Below are positions 17,694 through 25,842 of a stretch of DNA of 64,000 nt, piece after piece. The translations under genes and the position numbers were made by a program. Under the pieces are notes generated by a model, which did no database searches, was not told the DNA's origin, and saw nothing but the letters and a program-made list of their open reading frames with translations. The DNA is from Candidatus Peribacteria bacterium (GTDB lineage: Bacteria > Patescibacteriota > Gracilibacteria > Peribacterales > Peribacteraceae). The number at the start of each line of letters is the position of its first letter. The first letter of the stretch is position 1. The stretch lies in NCBI GenBank assembly GCA_023245865.1, contig JAHFJN010000001.1, positions 661,537 to 725,536 on the forward strand. The letters are read 5' to 3'.

Positions 17694-18467
17694 ATGCGTC
17701 GTCCCCTGCTCCTCATCGCTTGGCTCCTCACCGACCTCGTTCTCTTCGTCGGTGCATACGCGTGCGCGTACTTTCTGCGCGTTGGGTTTATTGTCTCGAC
17801 GGATTTTCCCCTCGATCACTATCTGCAAGCGGTTCTGATCGTCGCACCCGTCTGGATCGGCGCGATGCTCATTGCCGGAGTATTTCGATTGACCAGCATC
17901 CAAAGTTCGAAGAGAAATCTCATCATGATCGTCGGCAGCTGCGTGATCGGACTCTCGCTCTTCACACTCGCGTACTACTTCGTCTTCAACCAATTCTTCA
18001 GTCGGCTGCTGCTCGTGTACGCCGGCGCACTCAGTGTCATCTTCACGGCAATCTGGCACCTGGCGTTTGATCAGTGGCAGCGAAGGGTGCTTCGCAAAGA
18101 CCCTCCCGCGTTCCCCGTCCTTGTGATCGGCGCCAATCGTGATGCAGAGCGCTTCATCAAACTTCTGAATGAAAGACAGTCCCCCCTCAAGCCCGTCGCG
18201 GTGCTGGACCCTGCAGGCTCAGCGCAGAAAGAAATTGCAGGAGTCGCCGTGCTTGGGAAACTCGATCGACTGGAAGAGACAATCAAACAGCTGCGACCGA
18301 AGTACCTCGTGCAATGCAGCAATCTGGAACACACCTTGAACTTGATCAGCGTCTGCCGTAACCACGGCATCACCTACATGCTCCTTCCCTCGGTGCTCGG
18401 GGTTGTGGGAGGGAGTGAACGATCGATTGTCATTGAGGGTCAGCCAGTAACGACCGTAGAACCATAA
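17694..18467 (+). CDS. Polyprenyl glycosylphosphotransferase N-terminal module (no transferase domain)
   Basis: The first about 120 residues form four membrane helices. Residues about 135-240 form a Rossmann-like domain with Val-Leu-Val-Ile-Gly-Ala-Asn-Arg-Asp-Ala-Glu. This is the layout of the N-terminal half of WbaP/Cps-type sugar phosphotransferases. The C-terminal catalytic sugar transferase domain is absent: the protein stops at 257 aa and the next gene starts two bases later in another family. It may have a regulatory or scaffolding role. TATACT lies exactly six bases before the ATG. Confidence 0.7.
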   Translation: MRRPLLLIAWLLTDLVLFVGAYACAYFLRVGFIVSTDFPLDHYLQAVLIVAPVWIGAMLIAGVFRLTSIQSSKRNLIMIVGSCVIGLSLFTLAYYFVFNQFFSRLLLVYAGALSVIFTAIWHLAFDQWQRRVLRKDPPAFPVLVIGANRDAERFIKLLNERQSPLKPVAVLDPAGSAQKEIAGVAVLGKLDRLEETIKQLRPKYLVQCSNLEHTLNLISVCRNHGITYMLLPSVLGVVGGSERSIVIEGQPVTTVEP

Positions 18468-18468
18468 T

Positions 18469-19425
18469 ATGCAATCCTTTATCTTAGCCGGCGGGTTTGC
18501 AACCCGCCTCTGGCCCCTCACCGAAAGGCGGGCGAAGCCTCTCCTGCCGCTCGCGGGAAAACCGATCCTCACGCACATCGTCGAACAAATCCCCTCGGAG
18601 ATTCCGGTGACCGTGAGTACGAACGCGGTCTTCGAGGAAAGTTTTCACACCTGGAAAAAGTCGATCACGCGATCGAATATCACCATCAGAATCGAGCAGA
18701 CTCGCAGTGATCGCGAAAAACTCGGCGCGCTCGGGGCGGTCGCGGAGTGGTTGGAACAAGAAAAAATCCACGACGACGTGCTGCTCCTCACGGGAGACAA
18801 CTACTTTGGGTTCTCCTTGAACACATTTATTGCTCAGTATCATTCCCCCTGTTCGCTCCTTGCAGTCTCCGACATCGGTGACCCTGTGCGCGCGGCGCAG
18901 TTCGGCATTGTATCGGTGGACGCAGACGGGAAGACCGTCACAGGATTTGAAGAAAAACCCGCACAGCCTAAAACCACCCTCGCGAGTACGGGATGTTCCA
19001 TCCTTCCTGCGGGCATACTCCCTGAGGTGATCGCGTTCGCCAAGCGCAAGCCCGACAACGTCGGCGGCATCTTCGAGGAATTGCTGCGTCTCGGACAACG
19101 CGTCGAATGTTTCCGCTTCATAGAACCTTGGTTTGATATCGGGTCGTTTGAGTCGTACCTCGAGGCAACACGCGTACTTGTGGGAGAGCGAGTGATGCAG
19201 GACGAAACGAACAAGATGCAAGATGCAAGATGCAACGGAAGTGTGGTGATTGGAACTGGCGGCTCGGTCACGAAAAGCAAGCTGACGGACACCGTCCTCT
19301 TCGATCGCTGTATGGTCGACAACTGCGTGCTTTCCCACTGCATCATTGACGATGATTGCATCTTGAAAGGAGTGGACTTGAGCGGACAGATGCTGCGAGC
19401 AGGGACGAAATTGATGAGAGAATAA
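18469..19425 (+). CDS. NDP-sugar pyrophosphorylase (nucleotidyltransferase)
   Basis: Makes NDP-sugars from a sugar 1-phosphate and NTP. The signature Leu-Ala-Gly-Gly-Phe-Ala-Thr-Arg-Leu-Trp-Pro-Leu-Thr and Lys-Pro-Leu-Leu-Pro-Leu-Ala-Gly-Lys-Pro starts at residue 5. Asp-Asn-Tyr-Phe near 104 is the metal-binding region and Glu-Glu-Lys-Pro lies in the middle. The C-terminal part looks like a short left-handed beta-helix. Specificity (glucose or mannose 1-phosphate) is not clear. A short tandem heptamer (19212-19235) is inserted in frame between the catalytic and helix parts. It follows the membrane module by one base. Confidence 0.85.
   Translation: MQSFILAGGFATRLWPLTERRAKPLLPLAGKPILTHIVEQIPSEIPVTVSTNAVFEESFHTWKKSITRSNITIRIEQTRSDREKLGALGAVAEWLEQEKIHDDVLLLTGDNYFGFSLNTFIAQYHSPCSLLAVSDIGDPVRAAQFGIVSVDADGKTVTGFEEKPAQPKTTLASTGCSILPAGILPEVIAFAKRKPDNVGGIFEELLRLGQRVECFRFIEPWFDIGSFESYLEATRVLVGERVMQDETNKMQDARCNGSVVIGTGGSVTKSKLTDTVLFDRCMVDNCVLSHCIIDDDCILKGVDLSGQMLRAGTKLMRE
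19212..19235 (+). repeat. Tandem heptamer (CAAGATG x3) inside the pyrophosphorylase gene
   Basis: Three perfect copies of CAAGATG, then CAA. It is translated as Asn-Lys-Met-Gln-Asp-Ala-Arg-Cys-Asn, at the domain boundary. Confidence 0.8.
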
Positions 19426-19465
19426 CAAAGACCTTCTCGGGTAGACAAGAAAGGACAATGTGCCC

Positions 19466-19471
19466 TACACT
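19466..19471 (+). promoter_or_regulatory. -10 box of the SecD-like lipoprotein gene
   Basis: TACACT 11 bases before ATG 19483, with TAGACA 18 bases further upstream as a possible -35. Confidence 0.4.
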
Positions 19472-19482
19472 CCTGCCACTCC

Positions 19483-20151
19483 ATGCGAAAAAGTCTGCTT
19501 CTGACGGCTTTGATGACAATGCTGTTGCTTGCCTGCAGTGCAGAGCGCACGGTCCACTATCGCTTACACTTCGATGTGCCGGACGCCTCGACCCAGCAAC
19601 AACTCACTCTCATGAGCATGCGCGTGATCGAGCGACGCCTCCAGAGTATGGGCGAACAGCTGATCGATAAAGAAGTGAGTACCAAAGGTAACACAACAAC
19701 GATCGGCATCACGGTGGGAAGTCGCCAAGGGGCGGAGGCACTCACGAGCAGCTTGATCAAGCCCTTTGTCATGCAGGTGATGCTGCAAGCGGAGACGGCA
19801 ACCGGAAGCGACGTTACGGTGCAAGGACAGGGATCGTTCAATGCCACCGGAATCACGGAGACAGATTTCGACCGTGTAGAAGCGCACCAGGAACCGCAGA
19901 CCGATAAAGGCGAAGTGCGCTTGGTCCTTACGGGCTCCGGCCACCTCAAAATGGCAACACTCTTCCGGAGCGCAAAAGGGAAGGACATCGCGATCTTCGT
20001 GCGGGGTCGTCTCGTGAGCAAACTGCACGTGGAAACGAGTGAGCTGAAGGGTGATGTGATTATTCGCAATGTTCCGAACCCCGCCCTCGCGCAAGTCTTC
20101 GCCGACGATGTGACCGTGGGCCTCCATGTCATCTTCGTCCCCGTTCCGTAA
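19483..20151 (+). CDS. SecD-periplasmic-domain-like lipoprotein
   Basis: A 222-residue exported lipoprotein with signal peptide and lipobox Leu-Leu-Ala-Cys at about residues 15-18. The mature part resembles the periplasmic P1 region of SecD: Arg-Val-Ile-Glu-Arg-Arg-Leu-Gln-Ser-Met-Gly mirrors the family motif of the downstream SecD (Glu-Arg-Arg-Ile-Asn-Gly-Leu-Gly), and both have a Gly-x-Ala-Ile/Phe-Val strand late in the chain. It ends two bases before secD and is probably an accessory partner. The homology is judged by eye and needs a profile search. Confidence 0.55.
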   Translation: MRKSLLLTALMTMLLLACSAERTVHYRLHFDVPDASTQQQLTLMSMRVIERRLQSMGEQLIDKEVSTKGNTTTIGITVGSRQGAEALTSSLIKPFVMQVMLQAETATGSDVTVQGQGSFNATGITETDFDRVEAHQEPQTDKGEVRLVLTGSGHLKMATLFRSAKGKDIAIFVRGRLVSKLHVETSELKGDVIIRNVPNPALAQVFADDVTVGLHVIFVPVP

Positions 20152-20153
20152 CC

Positions 20154-22589
20154 GTGGCCTCTCGCCCTTCCCCTCTCTGGCAGTTTTTCTGGGCCGCGCT
20201 CGCGGTGCTCGTGATCGTGATCGATCTTCCTGCGAGCTGGAAGAGTGCGCTGCCTGCGTCTTGGAATCCGGATTTCCACTTCGGACTCGATCTCGCCGGC
20301 GGCACACAATTGGATTTTCGCATTTCGGAAAACGAAATGAATGATCAATTGGCTGCTCTCGACAAAGAAATCACCGACCTGGAAAAGAGCGGCGCATCGG
20401 GCCAGCATCTCACCGAACTTCGCAATGAACGACTCGTCGTGCTGCAGCAACAGCAGACCTTGGTGGAAGCCATCCGTACAGTGCTCGAGCGGCGCATCAA
20501 CGGGCTCGGTGTCAGCGAAGCGACCATCACACCTTCGTACATCGGCGGAGAGAAACATCTGCTCGTCGAGTGCCCGGGTGTCGTCGATACGCAAAAATGC
20601 ATCGCGACGGTAGGCAAAACAATCCAGCTGGAATTCAAGGAGGAATTCACCGAAGCAACGAAGGAATTTGAATCATCGGTGCGGGCCAAAGTCGATGCCT
20701 CAGTCCTGCGGATGACGAAGAGCGGCGCTCTGCTTTCGACCCTCGGACAAGATCTCGGATCGCAGCTCGGCATGGCCTACGAAGCCGACCATCTCTACTT
20801 CCGCGATCAATTGCCGCTTGGCCTTGAGGGCGTCTGGAATGCAAAACCCTCGGACGGGGTGCTCCAGAAGGAAGGGACGATCAAGTCACAGAAACGCGAC
20901 GACAAAGGCAACCTGATCCCCGACGCGGTGCCGGGAATCTTCCTCGTCCAGGTTGTTTCGCCGCGAACAGAAACCGGCAGGATCGTCAATGAAGCGCCGG
21001 TGGCGCTGGGCATCCTCGCGAGTGAAGATAAAACACTATCACAATCTTTCAAGGATGCAGCCGACATCGGCACTCTGCCGCCAAACATCGCTTCGACACT
21101 GCGCGCCATGAAGGCCGGGGAACTGCACGTCGCAAGCATGGACGACGGTTCGGCACAGCTGCTGTTCCTGCGGAGTTTCGTCCCCGGTCACGAAGAAGTG
21201 AATGTCAGCCACATCCTCATCGCCTACAAGGGCGCGGCGTCCGCACCCGCCACGGTTACGCGCACAAAAGCAGAAGCACTGGAACGCGCACGCACGCTCA
21301 AACAGCAACTCGGCGGCGGTGCGAATTTTGAAACGCTCGCGCGCGCGGAGTCCGACGGACCGAGTAAATTGAACGGCGGGCACCTGATCGGCGTGACGCA
21401 CGGATCGGTCGTTCCTTCTTTTGAGCAAGTCGCCTTCAGTGCCTCGGTCGGCCGCATCAGCGATCCCGTGGAAACACCTTTTGGCTATCACCTGATTCGT
21501 GTCGATAGTGCCACTCACATGACGAAGGACACCGCAAGCTTCGACGCTCTCACGATTCCCGGACCGAATGCAGCCGTGCGCGGCGCGGCACTGATCGCAC
21601 GACTCCAGAACGGCCAGGTCCGCCGCCGCGAGGAGGGCTTAAGGCTTCGCACGCTCTTCTTTTCACTTCGACCGACCGGCTGGAAGGACACGCAGCTCGA
21701 CGGCAAGCACTTCCGCACGGCAGCTGTCACGCAGGACCCGTCCGCGAGCCTGCCGGTCGTGCAGATTGTCTTTGATGATGAAGGTGGCAAACTCTTCCAA
21801 GAACTCACCAAACGAAACATCGGTAAGCGCATCGCCATCTTCGTCGGCGGGGAACTCGTGTCAGCTCCGACCGTCCAAGGCGAAATCAGTGGAGGCTCCG
21901 CGATCATCACCGGCAGCCAAAACTTCGAGGAGGCAAAAAAACTCGCACAAGATCTTAACACCGGCGCCATCCCGGCCCCCATTCACCTGAGCGGACAGCG
22001 CACGGTGGAAGCAACGCTCGGGGCAGAGTCCCTGCACACCTCCATTCTCGGCGGCATCGTCGGCATGATCATCGTCATGTTGTACATGCTCTTCGTTTAC
22101 CGCTTCCTCGGCGTGCTCGCGAACATCGCTCTCGTCATTTACGCCGCGATCTTCCTCGCCATCCTTAAGCTTCCCCTCTTCCTCCTGAGTCACACGTACA
22201 TCGTCCTCACCCTCGCGGGCGCAGCCGGTATGATCCTGAGTATTGGAATGGCAGTCGACTGCAACGTGCTCGTCTTTGAACGCGTCAAAGAGGAACTCAA
22301 GCGCGGTAAAATGCTGAGGACCGCCGTCGAGCTCGGCTTCGAGCGAGCGTGGCCGAGCATCCGCGACAGCAACATCAGCACCATCATCACGTGCGTGCTG
22401 CTCTTCATGATCGGTACGTCGATCGTCCGCGGATTTGCGGTGACGCTCGGCATGGGAGTCGTGATCTCGATGTTCACGGGAATGGTGATTACGCGATGGA
22501 TGTCTCGACAGGTGGCGAATTCGTCTCTGGCTCAGAAATCACATCTGTTTCCCGGTCATCGATCGGACGCAAATCCTGATCATCAATAG
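20154..22589 (+). CDS. secD: Protein translocase subunit SecD with inserted parvulin (PpiC) domain
   Basis: SecD helps pull proteins through SecYEG using the proton gradient. This 811-aa copy is about 200 residues longer than E. coli SecD. After the first helix come the family motif Gly-Leu-Asp-Leu-Ala-Gly-Gly-Thr-Gln-Leu (about residue 43) and the P1 fold. Residues about 345-458 form a parvulin peptidyl-prolyl isomerase: Val-Ser-His-Ile-Leu-Ile, Gly-Gly-His-Leu at the active site, and Thr-Pro-Phe-Gly-Tyr-His-Leu-Ile at the end. P1 then resumes, followed by five or six membrane helices with Gly-Met-Ala-Val-Asp-Cys-Asn-Val. It starts with GTG. No secF follows. The last 101 bases overlap a convergent gene. 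Confidence 0.88.
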   Translation: MASRPSPLWQFFWAALAVLVIVIDLPASWKSALPASWNPDFHFGLDLAGGTQLDFRISENEMNDQLAALDKEITDLEKSGASGQHLTELRNERLVVLQQQQTLVEAIRTVLERRINGLGVSEATITPSYIGGEKHLLVECPGVVDTQKCIATVGKTIQLEFKEEFTEATKEFESSVRAKVDASVLRMTKSGALLSTLGQDLGSQLGMAYEADHLYFRDQLPLGLEGVWNAKPSDGVLQKEGTIKSQKRDDKGNLIPDAVPGIFLVQVVSPRTETGRIVNEAPVALGILASEDKTLSQSFKDAADIGTLPPNIASTLRAMKAGELHVASMDDGSAQLLFLRSFVPGHEEVNVSHILIAYKGAASAPATVTRTKAEALERARTLKQQLGGGANFETLARAESDGPSKLNGGHLIGVTHGSVVPSFEQVAFSASVGRISDPVETPFGYHLIRVDSATHMTKDTASFDALTIPGPNAAVRGAALIARLQNGQVRRREEGLRLRTLFFSLRPTGWKDTQLDGKHFRTAAVTQDPSASLPVVQIVFDDEGGKLFQELTKRNIGKRIAIFVGGELVSAPTVQGEISGGSAIITGSQNFEEAKKLAQDLNTGAIPAPIHLSGQRTVEATLGAESLHTSILGGIVGMIIVMLYMLFVYRFLGVLANIALVIYAAIFLAILKLPLFLLSHTYIVLTLAGAAGMILSIGMAVDCNVLVFERVKEELKRGKMLRTAVELGFERAWPSIRDSNISTIITCVLLFMIGTSIVRGFAVTLGMGVVISMFTGMVITRWMSRQVANSSLAQKSHLFPGHRSDANPDHQ

Positions 22590-23112
22590 CATCTTCGACA
22601 TCACCAATCGTAATGCCTGCGCTTGCAACTGCACTGCGTAAATCTTGTTGGTATCGGACATACGTTGATGAAACGAATTGATCGCCCGTTTGATCAACCG
22701 TAATCCCCTCGATGAGCGCGGTATCGGTGAAGGAACGGCCGCCAATCGTGACGACATGATCCCCTGTTGCAGATGCACCCGCAATCATCGGCGCGGTGTG
22801 ATGATGCTCTTGATGATAATGTTCATGTTTACTCACTTCCTTCGTACGTGCGATTGCGTCTTCAGTCGTCGTGAAAACATACAGGGAACTTTTGCCCATC
22901 GTGATACTGCTACTCGTACATTCACCACCGATATTTTCCCCAAGATCTTTCACGAGCATATCGTTGATCTGCGGCCGCACACCCTTGATATAGGCGTCGA
23001 CCTCCTGCCGGCCAGCCCCCTCGAGACATTCCTTCCGGCGATCCAACATCGCGATCAATTGCTGCGATGATTGGCTCTCGTCAACCGCATCATTGATGAT
23101 CTCTTCTACCAT
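22489..23112 (-). CDS. Hypothetical protein with His-rich segment
   Basis: About 207 residues, soluble and acidic. Near residue 97 a run His-Glu-His-Tyr-His-Gln-Glu-His-His-His could bind metal ions. The C-terminal 40 residues are acidic and look disordered; this part is the one overlapping secD on the other strand. ATG 23112 overlaps the TGA of folA (TGATG), so translation is probably coupled to folA. I do not recognise the family. Confidence 0.55.
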   Translation of the reverse strand: MVEEIINDAVDESQSSQQLIAMLDRRKECLEGAGRQEVDAYIKGVRPQINDMLVKDLGENIGGECTSSSITMGKSSLYVFTTTEDAIARTKEVSKHEHYHQEHHHTAPMIAGASATGDHVVTIGGRSFTDTALIEGITVDQTGDQFVSSTYVRYQQDLRSAVASAGITIGDVEDAIDDQDLRPIDDRETDVISEPETNSPPVETSIA

Positions 23113-23606
23113 CACTTCCTATCATACACCAACATCGTAAACGCAAGCGGATTCTCTGCGTCGGCAAGGTGCTCCGTCCGTCTCACTTCCTTCCACTGAT
23201 CCCAAGAAACATCCGGGAAGAACGCCTCGCCTCCTTCGATCACCGTATGCACGCGCGTGAGATAGAGTCGATCCGCGAGCGGGAGCGCGAGCTTGTAGAT
23301 CTCCCCGCCGCCGATCACGAAGATTTCATCGACGTTGTCTTTCTTCGCAAGCGCGATCGCCTCTCCGATTGTGGTCACCGTATCGCAGCCTTCAGCTCGG
23401 TACGATGGATCGCGACTGATGACGATATTGTGACGCTTCGGCAGCGGCCGCCCGATCGCCTCGTGGGTTTTACGACCCATGATGTTCGGCTTACCGAGCG
23501 TGGTGCTGCGGTAATACCGAAGCTCCGCGGGCAAATGCCACGGCAAATCCCCGCCTTTACCAATGACGTTGTTTTCTGATGCCGCAACGATGAGGGAAAT
23601 AATCAT
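23112..23606 (-). CDS. folA: Dihydrofolate reductase
   Basis: Reduces dihydrofolate to tetrahydrofolate with NADPH, regenerating the cofactor used by thymidylate synthase. The 164-aa sequence shows the N-terminal [29 protein letters not shown] and Val-Ile-Gly-Gly-Gly-Glu-Ile-Tyr. Its ATG overlaps the thyA stop (ATGA), so it is translationally coupled in a lipoprotein-thyA-folA-22489 operon. Confidence 0.95.
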   Translation of the reverse strand: MIISLIVAASENNVIGKGGDLPWHLPAELRYYRSTTLGKPNIMGRKTHEAIGRPLPKRHNIVISRDPSYRAEGCDTVTTIGEAIALAKKDNVDEIFVIGGGEIYKLALPLADRLYLTRVHTVIEGGEAFFPDVSWDQWKEVRRTEHLADAENPLAFTMLVYDRK

Positions 23607-24523
23607 ACTGCAATCGGCGCCTTGATCGCCGGGTAGGGATCATAATTCAGTATCTCAATATCCTCGAACATGAAATCATTGATGTTTTTGATAGAAGGAT
23701 TGAGCTTCAACGTCGGCAACTTCTTCGGTTCCCGGCTCAATTGCTCACGCGCCTGATCCAGATGATTCGAATACAAATGCAAATCGCCGAACGTATGAAT
23801 GAACTCACCCGCCTGAAGTCCGCACACTTGCGCAATCATATGCGTGAGCAGCGCATATGACGCAATATTAAACGGCACGCCGAGGAAAGAATCCGCACTG
23901 CGCTGATACAGCTGACAACTTAATGTGCCATTGGAAACATAGAATTGAAAAAGCGTATGACACAGCGGCGGCGCGGTCTTGGTATGCCCATACACGTCGG
24001 CAACATTCCACGCAGAGACCAAAATTCGGCGCGAATCCGGATTTTTCTTGATCTGTTCGATCGCAGCCGCAAGTTGATCATAGATGTTGCCATCGCCTCC
24101 TTCCCATCGTCGCCACTGCTTCCCATACACAGGCCCAAGGTCGCCGTAGCGCAGAGCAAAGTCCGCATCGGTTTTGATCCGCTCGATGAAAAGTTTTTTC
24201 TGGAACTGCCAATTTTCCGAATACATCGGATACTGCTCGGTCAGCTTGTTCGCAATCAAGTAATCCTGGAACGGCCATTCGTCCCAAATGTGGACATCGT
24301 GATTCACCAAGTATGTGATGTTCGTATCGCCTTTTAAAAACCAGAGCAGTTCATGGACGATCGCCTTCGTCGCCATCTTTTTGGTTGTGAGCAACGGAAA
24401 TCCCTCAGCAAGATTCAGCCGCATCTGATAGCCGAATACGCTGAGGGTTCCGGTACCCGTCCGGTCGCTTTTTCGAACACCGCGATCCAGAATATGCCTG
24501 AGGAGGGCGTGGTACTGCTTCAC
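23603..24523 (-). CDS. thyA: Thymidylate synthase
   Basis: Methylates dUMP to dTMP using methylene-tetrahydrofolate. At 306 aa it has all hallmarks: the N-terminal Arg-Thr-Gly-Thr, Glu-Leu-Leu-Trp-Phe, the catalytic Pro-Pro-Cys-His (here Pro-Leu-Cys-His), Arg-Ser-Ala-Asp-x-Phe-Leu-Gly-Val-Pro-Phe-Asn and Asp-x-His-Leu-Tyr. It starts with GTG directly after the TAA of the upstream lipoprotein (TAAGTG). The pairing with folA is the classical thymidylate cycle. Confidence 0.96.
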   Translation of the reverse strand: MKQYHALLRHILDRGVRKSDRTGTGTLSVFGYQMRLNLAEGFPLLTTKKMATKAIVHELLWFLKGDTNITYLVNHDVHIWDEWPFQDYLIANKLTEQYPMYSENWQFQKKLFIERIKTDADFALRYGDLGPVYGKQWRRWEGGDGNIYDQLAAAIEQIKKNPDSRRILVSAWNVADVYGHTKTAPPLCHTLFQFYVSNGTLSCQLYQRSADSFLGVPFNIASYALLTHMIAQVCGLQAGEFIHTFGDLHLYSNHLDQAREQLSREPKKLPTLKLNPSIKNINDFMFEDIEILNYDPYPAIKAPIAV

Positions 24524-24727
24524 TTATTTCGAGCTCGCCTCGCTCATGGCGGCACCCGCATCAACATTCACATCTGCTCCAACGCTCATAACGGCATCAG
24601 TGCTGGACGCTTCGCTGCTCACCGTGGCACCGTCGTCGGCAGGAGGGGTCACCTCTGCTTTGTTGCTGGAGCACGCTGCGAGGGCAAGGAACGAGAGAGA
24701 CAATACTGCGAGAGTTTTATGAGACAT
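24524..24727 (-). CDS. Small lipoprotein
   Basis: A 67-residue product from ATG 24727 with a signal peptide and lipobox Leu-Ala-Ala-Cys. The mature part of about 47 residues is Ala/Ser/Asp/Val-rich and looks unstructured, like a membrane-tethered linker. TGG-TAGGAT upstream gives a leader of about 20 bases. It abuts thyA without a gap, an odd partner for nucleotide genes; it may simply carry the operon promoter. No family is recognised. Confidence 0.6.
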   Translation of the reverse strand: MSHKTLAVLSLSFLALAACSSNKAEVTPPADDGATVSSEASSTDAVMSVGADVNVDAGAAMSEASSK

Positions 24728-24811
24728 ACAAAAGGGGTAAAGAAACAAGGGTCGAATCCTACCATAGATCTGCTCAATGCAAAGCCATCATAAGAGATAG
24801 TAGATGACAAA

Positions 24812-25567
24812 CTATCGTTTTTGTTTTCCGGCGTACCTCCATGCCATTTCAAAGATTTGCCTCTGGGTTTCCGCGACTTCTTTACTTTCTATAATCACAC
24901 CGAACATCGCACGCTCCTCGGGACCAAACGAAATGATCGCCACTTTGGAATCATAGATTTTGATCTCATTTTTGAAATCGAATTCCTTCTGCGAGACAAG
25001 ACGAATTTCCCGAAGATATTCGCGATCCTCCCCATGCACGCGCTTACCCGTCGCATCGTCGGGGGCAATACCGCGCAAGTAGATCCCGTGCCGAACGCGC
25101 TCTGCAACGTACTCTTTGTCATATCCGGGCCAGTATTTACGAACGACCGTCGAGTTCGCATAATTGAGCAGTTCTGTTTTTGCGATCAATGTATCTTCAT
25201 ACACACGCCGTATCCCCTCCCACCCCTCGAAGAATCGCACGCGGGGACTTCGGTAGTGCGCACCTTGGAGTGACCTCAGCTCCGGCATCAACCGATCGAG
25301 TGACTGGGCGTTTTTGTGCGCTTCGACGCTCAAGTACTCCGGCGCGACAGGCGCGTACCATTTGCCACGCATTTTTTTGACGAACGTGAAAAAACCGCGA
25401 TGTACGAGATTCTCGAGCGCGTTATAGGTCGTGATGCGATTGAGTCCCGAAGATTTCGCATACTCGGACGCAGGAGCGCTGCCTACTTGCAGCCCTGTGA
25501 GGTAGAGCTCCGCTTCTTTTTCATCGAATCCGACCGACCGCAGCACATGTTGAAGATCTTTGACCAT
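24812..25567 (-). CDS. TrmB-family transcriptional regulator
   Basis: A 251-residue DNA-binding protein. Residues 1-75 form the winged helix: Leu-Gly/Ser-Phe-Asp-Glu-Lys-Glu-Ala-Glu-Leu-Tyr-x3-Leu followed by Ser-Gly-Leu-Asn-Arg-Ile-Thr-Thr-Tyr-Asn-Ala-Leu-Glu-Asn-Leu and the Gly-Phe-Phe wing. The rest is an effector-like domain. TrmB regulators are mostly archaeal but recur in candidate-phylum bacteria. ATG 25567 is chosen because the TrmB domain begins there and TGC-TATGCT lies nine bases upstream. It is divergent from glnA, with a palindrome in between. Confidence 0.82.
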   Translation of the reverse strand: MVKDLQHVLRSVGFDEKEAELYLTGLQVGSAPASEYAKSSGLNRITTYNALENLVHRGFFTFVKKMRGKWYAPVAPEYLSVEAHKNAQSLDRLMPELRSLQGAHYRSPRVRFFEGWEGIRRVYEDTLIAKTELLNYANSTVVRKYWPGYDKEYVAERVRHGIYLRGIAPDDATGKRVHGEDREYLREIRLVSQKEFDFKNEIKIYDSKVAIISFGPEERAMFGVIIESKEVAETQRQIFEMAWRYAGKQKR

Positions 25568-25687
25568 ACGAGAGGTAGCATAGCAAGTTGTTATCATTCC
25601 GAACAACACAGAGTGCACACCATGAATTGATCGTGCATCGTTCATGCAAAGAAAGGCCATCGTAAAGCAAAAGAATCGAAATCTGTT

Positions 25688-25709
25688 CTGTTGTTCAAAA
25701 GAAGAACAG
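25688..25709. promoter_or_regulatory. Candidate operator between TrmB gene and glnA
   Basis: Nine-base arms (25688-25696 and 25701-25709) with one mismatch around AAAA. It lies in the 275-base gap between the divergent regulator and glnA, a natural place for the TrmB binding site. No binding evidence exists. Confidence 0.4.
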
Positions 25710-25748
25710 TTCATATCTTTGCTTCAATCATCGATTGAATTTCTCATG

Positions 25749-25793
25749 CATGGTTCGGCAAGCTTGCCTGCGGCAGGCAGGCTCACCATGACG
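25749..25793. repeat. Family A palindrome with nested inverted repeat
   Basis: The outer ends are CATGGTTCGGC and GCTCACCATGACG. Between them a nested AAGCTTGCCTGCGGCAGGCA hairpin is inserted. The minimal form without the insert occurs at 49071. Confidence 0.7.
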
Positions 25794-25799
25794 TTTTTC

Positions 25800-25840
25800 C
25801 TCTTATTCCTCTGGTTCCTCTTATTCTTCTTACTCCTCTC
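25800..25840 (+). repeat. Period-9 pyrimidine repeat before glnA
   Basis: CTCTTATTC, CTCTGGTTC, CTCTTATTC, TTCTTACTC and CTCT run up to two bases before the glnA ATG. TATTCT inside it (25822-25827) could act as the -10 box. Confidence 0.6.
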
Positions 25841-25842
25841 GT

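Noticed and set aside
18484..19458. 324-codon minus-strand frame opposite the pyrophosphorylase
   Set aside because: The plus strand carries the complete nucleotidyltransferase signature; the minus frame shows no motif.
25568..25714. Longer N-terminus of the TrmB regulator
   Set aside because: The extra 49 residues are Cys/Phe-rich and unlike the family, and a -10 box sits nine bases before ATG 25567.
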